64,000 bases of DNA from DASQBT01 sp963782495 (lineage in GTDB: Bacteria > Pseudomonadota > Gammaproteobacteria > Burkholderiales > Thiobacillaceae), in assembly GCA_963782495.1 (NCBI GenBank), contig CAWAJU010000006.1, positions 124,001-188,000 of the forward strand, written 5' to 3'. The translations under genes and the position numbers were made by a program. Positions 1-9,076 of this stretch are shown here, one piece after another. The stretch's first letter is position 1, and each line of letters opens with the position of its first letter. The notes beneath the pieces were generated by a model. That model was not told the DNA's origin. It did not search any database and was given only the letters and a program-made list of their open reading frames with translations.

Positions 1-2
1 GC

Positions 3-575
3 TTCGCACGCGCCTTGCGCTCCATCCTGCGCCAGGATCCGGATGTCATCCTGGTGGGTGAAATACGCGACCTGGAGACCGCGCAGATTGCAGTGCAGGC
101 GAGCCTCACCGGCCATCTGGTGATCGCCACCCTGCATACCAACGATGCCGCGAGCGCGGTGACCCGATTGACCGACATGGGCATCGAGCCTTTCCTGCTG
201 GGTTCCAGCCTGAACGGCGTATTGGCCCAACGTCTGGTGCGCAGGCTGTGCCCGCATTGCAAGACCGAATATGCACCGAGCGCCCAGGAATGGGCCGTTC
301 TGGATTCGTCCAGGCGGCCCGCCAAGGCCTACCGAGCCAACGGCTGTGAGCTGTGCAATCACACCGGCTACCGGGGCCGCACCGGTTTGTATGAACTCAT
401 GACCATTGATGAACCCTTGCGCCGCCTGATCCACGACAACGCGGGCGAGCATCTCATCCGCCAGCATGCCGAGACACACGGGATGCACATCCTGCGCGAG
501 GACGGCTTGCGCTGGGTGCTGTCAGGCGATACCTCAATCGAGGAGGTATTAAGGGTGACCCGGGAAGCGGCATGA
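3..575 (+). CDS. gspE: Type II secretion ATPase GspE, C-terminal part
   Basis: Cut by the left window edge; the frame is open from base 3. The 190 residues visible are the C-terminal part of the cytoplasmic secretion ATPase that powers pseudopilus assembly. Near the start are the Asp-box/Walker B region (LRQDPDVILVGEIRD) and the His-box region (GHLVIATLHTNDAASAV). A tetracysteine zinc-binding motif follows (CPHCKTEY ... CELCNHTGYRGR), which is typical of GspE/PilB ATPases. The stop overlaps the gspF start by 4 bases, so the two are probably translationally coupled. The complete Gsp gene order downstream favours type II secretion over type IV pili. Confidence 0.95.
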   Translation, partial: FARALRSILRQDPDVILVGEIRDLETAQIAVQASLTGHLVIATLHTNDAASAVTRLTDMGIEPFLLGSSLNGVLAQRLVRRLCPHCKTEYAPSAQEWAVLDSSRRPAKAYRANGCELCNHTGYRGRTGLYELMTIDEPLRRLIHDNAGEHLIRQHAETHGMHILREDGLRWVLSGDTSIEEVLRVTREAA

Positions 576-1774
576 CGGCTTGGCGTTACGTGGCGGTCGA
601 TGCCAAGGGCACGCGCCACCGGGGCGAACTGGAAGCAGACCATCCCCGTGCAGTGCGCCTTCAGTTGCGCGAACTTGGCCTATTGCCCGAAGAAGTCAAG
701 GCGCGCGATGCGGCCTCGCAAGTCGGGGCGGGCGGCAGGCGGGTGCCGCCCTTGGCCCTGGCCCTGTTTTCGCGTCAATTCTCGACCCTGCTGACCGCAG
801 GTCTAAGCATAGAACGCGCCCTGGCCGCGCTGGTCGAGCAGCAGGACGAGGATCGGGTACGGGCGGTGCTCGCCAGCGTGCATCAGGATGTCCTCGCCGG
901 TCATGGTTTGGGCCAGACACTGGCCCGTCACACCCGCGCGTTTCCCAGATACTATGGGGCCATCGTCCAGGCCGGGGAAGAGGCCGGTGCACTGCCCCAG
1001 GTTATGGAGCGGCTTGCCGCCTATCTGGAACGGGGTCAGGCGTTGCGGCAAAAGGTCGGGGTCGCGCTGATTTATCCGATCATCGTCACCGTGGTGGCCT
1101 GTCTGGTCGTAGGCGTGCTTCTGACCTACGTTGTTCCCCAAGTGGTGGCCGTGTTCGAGCAGTCGCGCCAGTCGCTACCCTGGCTGACGCGCGCCATGAT
1201 CACGATTTCCGATATCGCCCGTGCAACCTGGTGGATCGTACTGATCCTGGCGGTCATCGGCGCATTCGTCGCCCGTTACCTGCTGACCATTGATGTGATG
1301 CGCGAGCGCTGGCATCGTTTTCTTCTGCGCATGCCCGTCATCGGACGCCTGCGCACCGGACTGGCCAGCGCCCGATTCGCCAACACCCTGGCGGTTCTGG
1401 TGGGCAGTGGCGTACCCATCGTCAACGCGCTGGGCCATGCGGGCGCGGCACTCGATGATGAGGTATTCCGTCGCGCCACGGCCGAGGCTGCAAGCCGGGT
1501 GCGCGAAGGGCAGAGCATCAGCCGCGCCATGAAGCAGAGCGGGGTGTTTCCGGGCATGTTGGTGCATCTGGTTGCCAGCGGCGAAGCAAGCGGCGAGTTG
1601 GCCAGGGTTCTGGAACAGGCCGCGCACCAGCAGGAACTTTCGGTCGAGACCCGCCTGTCCGCCCTGACCGCGCTGCTGGAGCCCCTGCTGATCCTGATCA
1701 TGGGGGGCGTGGTGCTGGTCATCGTGCTGGCCATCATGCAGCCCATTATTGACATGAATCGCCTGGTGCACTGA
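572..1774 (+). CDS. gspF: Type II secretion inner-membrane platform protein GspF
   Basis: 400 aa, the usual GspF length. It has two repeated T2SSF cytoplasmic helical domains (about residues 70-190 and 270-390) and three hydrophobic segments near residues 165-190, 215-235 and 370-395. GspF is the inner-membrane platform on which GspE acts to push pseudopilin subunits outward. The ATG overlaps the end of gspE (ATGA). The gene sits in the conserved order gspE-F-G, which supports a secretion role rather than a pilus role. Confidence 0.95.
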   Translation: MTAWRYVAVDAKGTRHRGELEADHPRAVRLQLRELGLLPEEVKARDAASQVGAGGRRVPPLALALFSRQFSTLLTAGLSIERALAALVEQQDEDRVRAVLASVHQDVLAGHGLGQTLARHTRAFPRYYGAIVQAGEEAGALPQVMERLAAYLERGQALRQKVGVALIYPIIVTVVACLVVGVLLTYVVPQVVAVFEQSRQSLPWLTRAMITISDIARATWWIVLILAVIGAFVARYLLTIDVMRERWHRFLLRMPVIGRLRTGLASARFANTLAVLVGSGVPIVNALGHAGAALDDEVFRRATAEAASRVREGQSISRAMKQSGVFPGMLVHLVASGEASGELARVLEQAAHQQELSVETRLSALTALLEPLLILIMGGVVLVIVLAIMQPIIDMNRLVH

Positions 1775-1798
1775 GCACCCGGCAACAAAGAGGTCGTC

Positions 1799-2218
1799 AT
1801 GCGAAGCAAAGGTTTTACCCTCATCGAACTCATGGTGGTGCTGGTCATCCTCGGCGTATTGGCCGCGATGATCGCGCCGAAGATCATGGACCGTCCGGAC
1901 GAGGCGCGCATCGTCGCGGCCAAAGCGGACATCGCCACCCTGGTCCAGGCCCTCAAGCTGTACCGGTTGGACAACATACGCTATCCGACCACCGAACAGG
2001 GATTGCAGGCGCTGGTCAGCAAACCTGCCATCGAACCCATCCCGAGCAACTGGAAGTCGGGCGGCTATCTGGAGAAGCTGCCCAGGGACCCCTGGGGTAA
2101 CCCCTATGTTTATCTCAACCCCGGCCGCCACGGCGAGATCGATGTCATCAGTCTGGGGGCAGACGGCCAAGACGGGGGGGAAGGCAAGGATGCGGACATC
2201 GGCTCCTGGATGCTTTAA
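1799..2218 (+). CDS. gspG: Major pseudopilin GspG
   Basis: 139 aa with a short positively charged leader and a prepilin peptidase site (MRSKG before FTLIELMVVL), with Glu at mature position 5. The hydrophobic N-terminal helix is followed by the GspG-type C-terminal domain (YPTTEQGLQALV, LPRDPWGNPYVY), where the family binds calcium. GspG is the main subunit of the periplasmic pseudopilus. A clear ribosome site (AAAGAGG) lies ahead of the ATG. Its 3' end overlaps gspH by 29 bases in another frame. Confidence 0.97.
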   Translation: MRSKGFTLIELMVVLVILGVLAAMIAPKIMDRPDEARIVAAKADIATLVQALKLYRLDNIRYPTTEQGLQALVSKPAIEPIPSNWKSGGYLEKLPRDPWGNPYVYLNPGRHGEIDVISLGADGQDGGEGKDADIGSWML

Positions 2219-2714
2219 GTGCTGTCCCGGCCGGTCCATCGATCCGGGCTTCACCCTGATCGAGTTGCTGGTGGTGATGGTCATTATCTCGGTGGGGCTT
2301 GCGGTCGCAGTGATCGCGTTGCGGCCCGATGACCGTGGCATCGTTCGTCAGGAGGGTGAGCGTCTGGCGGCCCTCTTGCGATTGGCAAACGAAGAGTCCG
2401 GCGTCAATGGAGCGCCCCTGGCCTGGGTAGGCAAGGAGAGCAGCTATGAATTCCAGGCCAGGGAACTGACCGATCAGGGACCCGACTGGACAGTCTTACG
2501 GGGTGATGATTTGCTTCATTCCCGCCAGTTGCCGATTGGCGCGACTATCCGCGACATCCAGTTTGATGGACAATCCCTCGCGTTCGGCCAGAGGCTTCCC
2601 TTGGGTGGCACGCACGATCTTGCCGTTGAGCTCGCCCTGGGAGAAGAACGGGTCAGGGTGACCGGCAAGGCGGGCCACTTCGAGTCTGCGCCTATCCCCG
2701 GAGAAGGCTCGTGA
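2190..2714 (+). CDS. gspH: Minor pseudopilin GspH
   Basis: 174 aa. The ATG at 2190 is preceded by a purine-rich GGAAGGCAAGG site and gives an unusually long leader (about 20 aa) ending in DPG before FTLIELLVVMVII, the prepilin cleavage site. A longer in-frame extension exists upstream but would run deep into gspG, so it was not chosen. GspH is a low-abundance pseudopilin near the pilus tip. The start lies within gspG and the stop overlaps gspI by 4 bases. Confidence 0.9.
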   Translation: MRTSAPGCFKCCPGRSIDPGFTLIELLVVMVIISVGLAVAVIALRPDDRGIVRQEGERLAALLRLANEESGVNGAPLAWVGKESSYEFQARELTDQGPDWTVLRGDDLLHSRQLPIGATIRDIQFDGQSLAFGQRLPLGGTHDLAVELALGEERVRVTGKAGHFESAPIPGEGS

Positions 2715-3079
2715 AATACTCCCGTGGTTTCACACTGCTGGAAATGCTGGTCGCGCTTGCCATCGTGGCGATTGGGCTGACCGCGGCACTGCGCGCGTCC
2801 GGCATCGGCATCGAAGGGGTGGGCGACTACCGCAGCCACATGCTGGCGCTGTGGCTGGCCCAAAACATCGTCGCCGAGCATATCGCGCGGAACGATTGGC
2901 CCAAGCCAGACACCACCACTTCCGAGCAGGAGTTTGCCGGTCATCGCTTCGTGGTTCGCGAGGAAGTGAAGGCCACACCCAATCCGCGCTTCGAGCGCCT
3001 CGACGTCATGATCGCTGATCGCGAGGAGCCGGGCAGAACACTGCAGCATAGCGTGGCGTTTCTGACTTTGCCCCAATGA
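2711..3079 (+). CDS. gspI: Minor pseudopilin GspI
   Basis: 122 aa, the usual GspI size. The prepilin leader MKYSRG precedes FTLLEMLVALAIVAIGLTAAL, with Glu at mature position 5. The C-terminal part contains the GspI pattern of a W near ARNDWP and a short beta domain. GspI nucleates the GspI-J-K tip complex of the pseudopilus. It overlaps both neighbours by 4 bases (ATGA), indicating a tightly coupled operon. Confidence 0.95.
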   Translation: MKYSRGFTLLEMLVALAIVAIGLTAALRASGIGIEGVGDYRSHMLALWLAQNIVAEHIARNDWPKPDTTTSEQEFAGHRFVVREEVKATPNPRFERLDVMIADREEPGRTLQHSVAFLTLPQ

Positions 3080-3645
3080 GGAACGCGCGTGGATTTACTC
3101 TCATGGAAGTTCTGGTGGCCATGGTATTGCTAAGTATCTTTGCGGTGGTGGCCTATCGTGCCCTTGATGCAGTGCTCAACGCCCAGCGCCATGCAAGCAA
3201 GAAGATGGACCGCCTGACTGAACTGGCCACCGCCTTTGCCTCAATGGCGACAGACCTGGCCAATACCACGACGCGCCTCGATCCGTTGAATCCGGGTGGA
3301 AGCGAATTTCATGGCCTCGTTGAACAGGACGGTGCCGAACAATTCGACCTTGTGCGTCTGCTTCCCGAGGATGCCGATCAGGGCCTGCAGAGAGTAGGCT
3401 ATCGATGCGTGGGCGATACACTCAGTCGCCTGGTATGGCCCGATATCAACAATGTCGCAGAATTGCCGAAAGAAACCACTCTGCTGAGCAGCCTGCGCTC
3501 ATGCGCATTCAAGTACCTGGACGCGCAAGGGCAATGGTTGACCGGCTGGCAGGCGCAAACGGCAAGCCTGTTTCCACGCGCGGTTGAGCTTACCCTCGCC
3601 GACGCTGACGGCGTGCCGATCCGGCGCGTGCTGGATGTGCAATGA
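3076..3645 (+). CDS. gspJ: Minor pseudopilin GspJ
   Basis: 189 aa. The leader MRNARG is followed by FTLMEVLVAMVLLSIFAVVAYRALD, a prepilin cleavage site with Glu5. The remainder is a soluble beta-rich domain of GspJ length. GspJ forms the pseudopilus tip with GspI and GspK. The start overlaps the gspI stop; a 46-base gap separates it from the start chosen for gspK. Confidence 0.95.
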   Translation: MRNARGFTLMEVLVAMVLLSIFAVVAYRALDAVLNAQRHASKKMDRLTELATAFASMATDLANTTTRLDPLNPGGSEFHGLVEQDGAEQFDLVRLLPEDADQGLQRVGYRCVGDTLSRLVWPDINNVAELPKETTLLSSLRSCAFKYLDAQGQWLTGWQAQTASLFPRAVELTLADADGVPIRRVLDVQ

Positions 3646-3691
3646 GCGATTTTCCGGAAACCCGAATCCTTTGAATAGGGAACGCAAGCGC

Positions 3692-4630
3692 ATGATTTCC
3701 CCGCGAGCTCGAGCCTTCGCCAGAAGACAGGGAGGCGCCGCCGTTCTGCTGGCCATGCTGGTGGTCGCCATTGCGGCGCTGGCTGCCAGCAGTTTCATGT
3801 TCCGTTCCCAGGTGGAATGGCGCCGCCTGGAAAACCTGACCCGCGCGGACCAGGCCCATGCGGTCTTGCGCGCCGCCGAACAATGGGGAGCTTCGGTGCT
3901 TCTGGAAGATTCGCTGCACAGCAGCGTGGATCACCTCGGCGAAGTCTGGGCCACGCAGTTGCCTCCCGTGGAATCGGAGGGCTACCAGATATCAGGCGGC
4001 ATGGAAGACGAACAGGGGCGTTTCAACCTTAATAATCTGGTATCGAATGGCCAGGTCGACCAAGCCCAGCTGGCGATTCTGGTTCGGCTGCTGCAAACCC
4101 TCCACCTGCCGGACAGCCTGGCCGTCACGGCGGCCGACTGGATGGACCCGGATGATGTTCCCTTGAATGCAAACGGCGCTGAGTCGGCCTATTATGAAAC
4201 GCTTTCGACGCCCTATCGCGCGGCCAATCGCCCTCTGGTCAGCGTCAATGAATTGCTGCGGGTAAAAGGTTTTGACCGTGACATCCTGTCGGTACTGCGT
4301 CCCTATGTGACCGCTCTGCCCACGCATACGCCGATCAATGTCAATACCGCAAGCCCTGAAGTGCTCGCCGCGCTGGTGCCCGGTCTGTCCACCCAACAAG
4401 CGTATAGCATGGTCGCAAAACGTGAACGCACCTATTACCGCAATGCGCAGGATTTTCAGGCGGCCCTACCGGAAGACTTGACGGTAATGGCCGATATGGT
4501 TGCCGTGTCAAGCCAGTATTTCCGGGTACAGGCGCGGGTCCGCAATGAACGCCTGCTGATTGGCAACCAGGCCTTGTACCACCGGGAAGGACTGGGCCTG
4601 CCAAAACTCGTGTGGAGGGCCGAGCTATGA
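3692..4630 (+). CDS. gspK: Minor pseudopilin GspK
   Basis: 312 aa from the ATG at 3692, where the N-terminus reads MISPRARAFARRQGG before a hydrophobic AAVLLAMLVVAIAALAASSF helix. An in-frame upstream start at 3584 would overlap gspJ and spoil the leader. As is usual in GspK, the Glu5 seen in the other pseudopilins is absent. The large periplasmic part contains the helix-hairpin-helix-like stretch around INVNTASPEVLAALVPGLS. GspK caps the pseudopilus tip. The stop overlaps gspL. Confidence 0.93.
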   Translation: MISPRARAFARRQGGAAVLLAMLVVAIAALAASSFMFRSQVEWRRLENLTRADQAHAVLRAAEQWGASVLLEDSLHSSVDHLGEVWATQLPPVESEGYQISGGMEDEQGRFNLNNLVSNGQVDQAQLAILVRLLQTLHLPDSLAVTAADWMDPDDVPLNANGAESAYYETLSTPYRAANRPLVSVNELLRVKGFDRDILSVLRPYVTALPTHTPINVNTASPEVLAALVPGLSTQQAYSMVAKRERTYYRNAQDFQAALPEDLTVMADMVAVSSQYFRVQARVRNERLLIGNQALYHREGLGLPKLVWRAEL

Positions 4631-5844
4631 GTGAGCTACGCCTCTATTTGCGCCGGGACAGCTTCATGGAGGGGACAGACTGTGCGTGGTCCCTGCTGGA
4701 CGACAAGGGCCACGTTCAAAGCAGCGGGAACCAACTCTTGGACCTGCCTCGAGCACGGCGTTGCAACCTCGTTCTGGCCAGCGATCTTGTACTGACCGTA
4801 AAGACCGCCCTGCCCGATTTGCCCGAACGCCGGCTCGCTCCGCTGCTGTCTGCCGCCGCCGAGGCGGCGACCTTGTCCGAGGCGGATGCACTTCACGCGG
4901 TGATCATGGGCCGCGCCAAAGATGGCGAAGCGATCCTGGCAGTGGTGGAAGAAGCCTGGTTCCACCGGATCCTGGCAAGACTTGCCGAGTTGGGTTTGCG
5001 TCCGGAGAGCGCACTGCCGGAATATCTGCTTCTGCCCTGCACAGAGGGAAACTGGTCGGTCGGCTGGCGCAGCAGCAACTCCGTGGCACGATTCGGCAGA
5101 AGCGAGGGCGCGGCGCTGGACGATGGGGAACCTCCGGTCGGGTTGATCCTGGCCCTTGCCCAACGCGGACGTCCCGTGGCGGTCAACGTCTATCTGGACG
5201 ACAACGCGGGATCGCCCGATCTGGGCCGCTGGCGGGCGGCACTCCAGACCTCGGTCGAGACAGTCGGCGCCTGGGACTGGCGCGCCGCCGCATGGCCGGA
5301 TCTGCCCAACCTCTTGCAGGGCAAACATGCCCCGGGCCTAAAGCGCATGGACTGGACTCGCCTCGCGCGCCCGGTGGTTTGGGGGGTGATCGCGCTGGTC
5401 GCCATTCAGTTAGTCGGCATGAGCGTCGATTGCGCGATGCTGTCACACGAAAGCGCCAGCATCCAGCGGGAAATGCATGTGTTGGCGGAGCAAGCCCTGC
5501 CCGCCAATTCCGCCATCGTCGACCCGCCCTGGCAACTTAGGGAACGCCTGCTGGCCATGCAGACCGTTACCGGCGATCCTTCACCCAATGCCCTCGTTGG
5601 TTTGCTCGACCGGCTCAGCCAAGCCTGGCCCACAGCCGGCAATATCCAGGTCCAAAGCTTGAGTTATGAGGGAGACACGCTCAGCGCCATACTGGCCGAA
5701 GCGGACACGACCTGGCTCGACCAACTCAAGGAGGCGGCGGCAACGCAGGGGCTGACGGTCGGTTCGTATGTGGACAAGGACAAGACCAAAGGCATTCACT
5801 TGAGCATCAGATCCATCGAGAAGGGGGGTCGGCATGAGCAATGA
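4627..5844 (+). CDS. gspL: Type II secretion protein GspL
   Basis: 405 aa from the ATG at 4627, chosen because it forms the ATGA overlap with gspK. The N-terminal cytoplasmic actin-like domain (about residues 1-235) binds GspE. A single membrane segment (about residues 250-270, WGVIALVAIQLVGMSV) leads to a ferredoxin-like periplasmic domain. GspL couples the ATPase to the inner-membrane assembly. The tail overlaps gspM by 11 bases. Confidence 0.92.
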   Translation: MSELRLYLRRDSFMEGTDCAWSLLDDKGHVQSSGNQLLDLPRARRCNLVLASDLVLTVKTALPDLPERRLAPLLSAAAEAATLSEADALHAVIMGRAKDGEAILAVVEEAWFHRILARLAELGLRPESALPEYLLLPCTEGNWSVGWRSSNSVARFGRSEGAALDDGEPPVGLILALAQRGRPVAVNVYLDDNAGSPDLGRWRAALQTSVETVGAWDWRAAAWPDLPNLLQGKHAPGLKRMDWTRLARPVVWGVIALVAIQLVGMSVDCAMLSHESASIQREMHVLAEQALPANSAIVDPPWQLRERLLAMQTVTGDPSPNALVGLLDRLSQAWPTAGNIQVQSLSYEGDTLSAILAEADTTWLDQLKEAAATQGLTVGSYVDKDKTKGIHLSIRSIEKGGRHEQ

Positions 5845-6334
5845 ATGGATCGGCCGTGCGCGTGATTATCTGGCCGGGCGAAGCTCAAGAGAGCGTGTGG
5901 CCTTGGTAGCCGGAAGCGTTGCTGTCCTTGTGCTTTTCGGCTACGGTTTGTTATACAAACCGGTGGCTGAGGCAAGAGCAAGACTGGCAAAACGCCTGCC
6001 CGCCGAACGCGCCGAACTGCGCTTGATGCGGGTGCAGGCGGCCGAAATCCAGCGACTCCGGACCCGCATGGGTAGCGCGGGAAAAGGCGGCCTGGAGCAG
6101 CGGGTAAAGTCATCGGCCGCGGCTTTTGGCCTGGGCGAGAGCTTCACGCGCTTCGTTTTGGTGGCAGACAATCAGATCCAGCTCGGCACCCAACCCTTGC
6201 CTACCAATACCTGGGCCGATTGGCTGGCTGATATGGAACGGCAAGGGGTCATCGTCACGCGCTGCAAGATCAGTGCCGGCGCACAGTCCGGGTTGGCCGA
6301 ACTGGAACTGACGCTGACAGGGAGCCGGTTATGA
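5834..6334 (+). CDS. gspM: Type II secretion protein GspM
   Basis: 166 aa with one N-terminal membrane helix (about residues 20-38, RVALVAGSVAVLVLFGYGLL), a short coiled-coil stretch rich in Arg/Ala/Glu, and a small periplasmic domain. This layout and its position directly after gspL fit GspM, the partner of GspL in the inner-membrane platform. Primary sequence is poorly conserved in this family, so the call rests mainly on synteny and topology. Confidence 0.88.
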   Translation: MSNEWIGRARDYLAGRSSRERVALVAGSVAVLVLFGYGLLYKPVAEARARLAKRLPAERAELRLMRVQAAEIQRLRTRMGSAGKGGLEQRVKSSAAAFGLGESFTRFVLVADNQIQLGTQPLPTNTWADWLADMERQGVIVTRCKISAGAQSGLAELELTLTGSRL

Positions 6335-7101
6335 AACGCTTGCCCAAGATGGGTCTAATTCTCCTGGGCCTCGTATTCACCTATCTCTTCATGTTGCCGG
6401 CAACCTGGATGGATGCCGTTCTGCAGCGCGCCAGCCAGGGCACACTTGCGATGACCGGCGTGAAGGGGACCATCTGGCGGGGCGAAGGAAGTCTGCAGGC
6501 CCTGCTGCCCAGCGGCGAGGCCGTTACCCTGGTACCGGTAAGCTGGACTATCGCCGTCGGAGAGTTGCTGGCGCTGAAGTTGCATATCACCGCGAAGTCA
6601 GCGCGTGACAATACACCGGTTTTGAACGCCATTTTTCGCTCGGGCGAAACTTATATTCAGGACGCGAGGCTGGAATTGCCCGCGGCGTTGCTGGGAGTGT
6701 TGTCTCCCACCCTGCAGGCGGCCGCACTCTCGGGTCAGCTTAGCTTGAAGGTAAGCGAAGTACGCTACGATTCCAGTCATGCGGCCGGCAAGGCGCACGC
6801 TTACTGGAAGGGGGCAGGGTCAAGTCTTAGCCGCATCCGTCCCTTGGGCAATTACCTGCTGGACCTCAACGGGCAGGGCAACGGGCTGGACTTTCACCTG
6901 ACCACGATTCGGGGCCCGCTTACCCTGACCGGATCAGGCAGTTGGCACCCCGGCAAGCAGCCGAACATTCAGGTAACGGCGACGCCGGAAGCGAGCGCGC
7001 GCCAGCAACTCGAGCCTCTGCTGCGCATGATGGGTCGCGAAGTCAGCCCGGGCACCTACAAATTAAGCATCGACCAGAACGTTCAGGCGATTTCGCCTTA
7101 G
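6331..7101 (+). CDS. gspN: Type II secretion protein GspN
   Basis: 256 aa with an N-terminal membrane anchor (MKRLPKMGLILLGLVFTYLFML). The periplasmic part contains the GspN-type motifs GVKGTIWRGEGSLQALLPSG and LTLTGSGSWHPGKQP. GspN is an accessory inner-membrane component present in a subset of type II systems. It is the last gene of the visible operon, overlapping gspM by 4 bases. About 100 bases without a gene separate it from the next ORF. Confidence 0.9.
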   Translation: MKRLPKMGLILLGLVFTYLFMLPATWMDAVLQRASQGTLAMTGVKGTIWRGEGSLQALLPSGEAVTLVPVSWTIAVGELLALKLHITAKSARDNTPVLNAIFRSGETYIQDARLELPAALLGVLSPTLQAAALSGQLSLKVSEVRYDSSHAAGKAHAYWKGAGSSLSRIRPLGNYLLDLNGQGNGLDFHLTTIRGPLTLTGSGSWHPGKQPNIQVTATPEASARQQLEPLLRMMGREVSPGTYKLSIDQNVQAISP

Positions 7102-7201
7102 CTCGGCTGTCGCGCATGCCCGATTTGGGCTCCGACAGAAATGAATTGTTGACGCTGATTGCGATCCCAGTGCAAAACATCTTCAATGATCGGAGGCTGC
7201 G

Positions 7202-7657
7202 ATGAGATCGACTATCAGATTGTTACTCCTTTGGTGCACAATCATTTCGGTCCCCGCTTACGCCGCGCTGGGAGACGATGAATCGACGGTTTCAACGGAT
7301 GCCGCCGTAAGCAGAATGGAACTCCGCGCAATGGCGCCGAGCGCAACGCACTTTCGTGTGCATGAGCTGCGCGATACGGCGCGAAACCTCAGGGTTCGCG
7401 AGTATGTCAACCAGGACGGCAAGGTATTCGGCGTCGCATGGGACGGGCCCATAAAACCGGATCTCAGTCAGGTGCTTGGCCCTTATTTCACTCGCTATAG
7501 GGATGCGTCCGCCGGACATGGCATGGCACGGCAGTTGCGCCGCATCGACCAGCCCGATTTTGTCCTCAGGGTTTCGGGCCACATGCGCCACTTCACTGGC
7601 GCAGCCTGGGTGCCCGCGCTGGTACCGGCCAATGTCGATCCGACAGAAGTGAAGTAG
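7202..7657 (+). CDS. Exported DUF2844-type protein
   Basis: 151 aa with a signal peptide (MRSTIRLLLLWCTIISVPAYA before ALGDDESTV). The mature start and the central YVNQDGKVFGVAWDGPIKPDLSQVLGPYF stretch match my recollection of the DUF2844 family, often encoded next to DUF3443 proteins in betaproteobacteria, as here. A good ribosome site (CGGAGG) lies 5 bases ahead of the ATG. Function unknown; probably periplasmic. The 11-base gap to the next gene suggests co-transcription. Confidence 0.75.
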   Translation: MRSTIRLLLLWCTIISVPAYAALGDDESTVSTDAAVSRMELRAMAPSATHFRVHELRDTARNLRVREYVNQDGKVFGVAWDGPIKPDLSQVLGPYFTRYRDASAGHGMARQLRRIDQPDFVLRVSGHMRHFTGAAWVPALVPANVDPTEVK

Positions 7658-7668
7658 AGGCGAGCCCG

Positions 7669-8904
7669 ATGGTCTTACGACTCAGTGATCTTCCCGTTTG
7701 GTTTGCGTGCGGGCTGGCCTGCCTTGGACTGGTTTCGTGCGGCGGTGGAGGGGGAGGTGGCGGAGGAGCCAACACTGCTGCCCCTGCGGTCGCGAACCAG
7801 ATTGCCGTTGTCGTGGACGCTGGGCCGCCCGGCGCCAACGCAATCAATGCGCCCTATGCGTCAATCACCGTCTGCGTGCCGGGCACGACAAATTGCCAGA
7901 CGATTGATCATCTGCTGATCGACACGGGTGCCTCCGGGGTACGCATCCTGGCCTCTGTGCTGCAGACGGGTCTGCTTGCGGCGTTGCCGCAATCCACCGA
8001 TGGCTCAGGACGAAGCGTGGCCGAATGCCTGCAGTTCATCAGCAGCTACACCTGGGGTTCGATCAAGGCAGCGGACCTCAAACTTGGGGGAGAAACGGCT
8101 TCAAATGCGATGATTCAGGTCATTGCCGATCCCGCGGTTCCTGCCGCGCCAAACGCATGCAGCAACGGGGGTGGCCAGGTGCAGGATAGCGTGCAGTCCC
8201 TGGGCGCCAAAGGAACGATCGGACTCAGCACCTTCGCACAGGACTGTGGTGCATACTGCGCATCCCATGCGTCCAATGGCTACTACTATGCCTGCAGCGG
8301 CGGTAGTTGTTCGCCCACGACCGTCTCCGTCGCAAATCAGGTATGGAATCCGGTGGCGCTCTTTCCGGCCGACAACAACGGAACGTTGATCAGCCTGCCA
8401 GCCGTGTCGTCAGCAGGCGCCGCCCAGGTGAACGGGACCCTGACTTTCGGCATAGGCACACAAACAAATAACGGCGTGGGATCCGCTTCGGTGCTGACTG
8501 TGGATTCCTTATACGGGAATTTCACTTCCAGCATAAATGGCACGGCTTATCCAGGCATTAATGGCGATCCGGGCAGTTTCATCGACAGCGGGTCTAACGG
8601 GTTGTTTTATGGCAGCGGGCTTTTCCCAGACTGCAATTTCTTCGTCGGCTTCTATTGCCCGACTTCACCAGCACCGCAAAGCGGTGTCCTGCAGGGCATG
8701 AACGGAACCAAAAAAGCCATCGCGTTCACCGTAGGCAATCCCGAGTCGCTGCCCTTTACAGTCAGGGCCGATGCGGAACTCGCCGGCCCTGGATTTGGCG
8801 GCGTTGACTGGGGTCTGCCGCTGTTCTTTGGCCGCACCATCTATACCGCAATCGAGGCGCGGAGCACCCCTGCTGGGGATGGCCCCTGGGTGGGCATCGA
8901 GTAG
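7669..8904 (+). CDS. DUF3443 lipoprotein
   Basis: 411 aa. A lipoprotein signal ends in the lipobox LVSC, followed by a run of nine glycines. The body carries DTGASGVRI and, later, FIDSGSNGLFYG. These are two aspartate-centred DTG/DSG-like motifs resembling the paired motifs of pepsin-like proteases, and the family is annotated as DUF3443. Many cysteines suggest disulfides. Probably surface- or periplasm-exposed, possibly a type II secretion client given the adjacent gsp operon (inference). The function has not been shown. Confidence 0.75.
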   Translation: MVLRLSDLPVWFACGLACLGLVSCGGGGGGGGGANTAAPAVANQIAVVVDAGPPGANAINAPYASITVCVPGTTNCQTIDHLLIDTGASGVRILASVLQTGLLAALPQSTDGSGRSVAECLQFISSYTWGSIKAADLKLGGETASNAMIQVIADPAVPAAPNACSNGGGQVQDSVQSLGAKGTIGLSTFAQDCGAYCASHASNGYYYACSGGSCSPTTVSVANQVWNPVALFPADNNGTLISLPAVSSAGAAQVNGTLTFGIGTQTNNGVGSASVLTVDSLYGNFTSSINGTAYPGINGDPGSFIDSGSNGLFYGSGLFPDCNFFVGFYCPTSPAPQSGVLQGMNGTKKAIAFTVGNPESLPFTVRADAELAGPGFGGVDWGLPLFFGRTIYTAIEARSTPAGDGPWVGIE

Positions 8905-9076
8905 TGCGCCGGGCGATGCCCGAGGCAAATGGCGCCGGGCCGACGCCAGACTTCATGAATCGTTTCTCAGATTTGCGATAACTATCTCCGAATTCTTGTA
9001 ATATAGTGAGTTAACGACATCTGCTGTGGCACACGAGGCAGATGATTCACCATTAATGGTAAAGGGGACTCTTACT

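Noticed and set aside
1175..2341. Long minus-strand ORF opposite gspF-gspG-gspH
   Set aside because: His/Gln/Asp-rich mirror translation of the real plus-strand genes; no family motif.
8973..9004. Promoter ahead of the DUF302 gene (TTGCGA ... TAATAT)
   Set aside because: The spacing is 20 bases, too long for a confident sigma-70 call.
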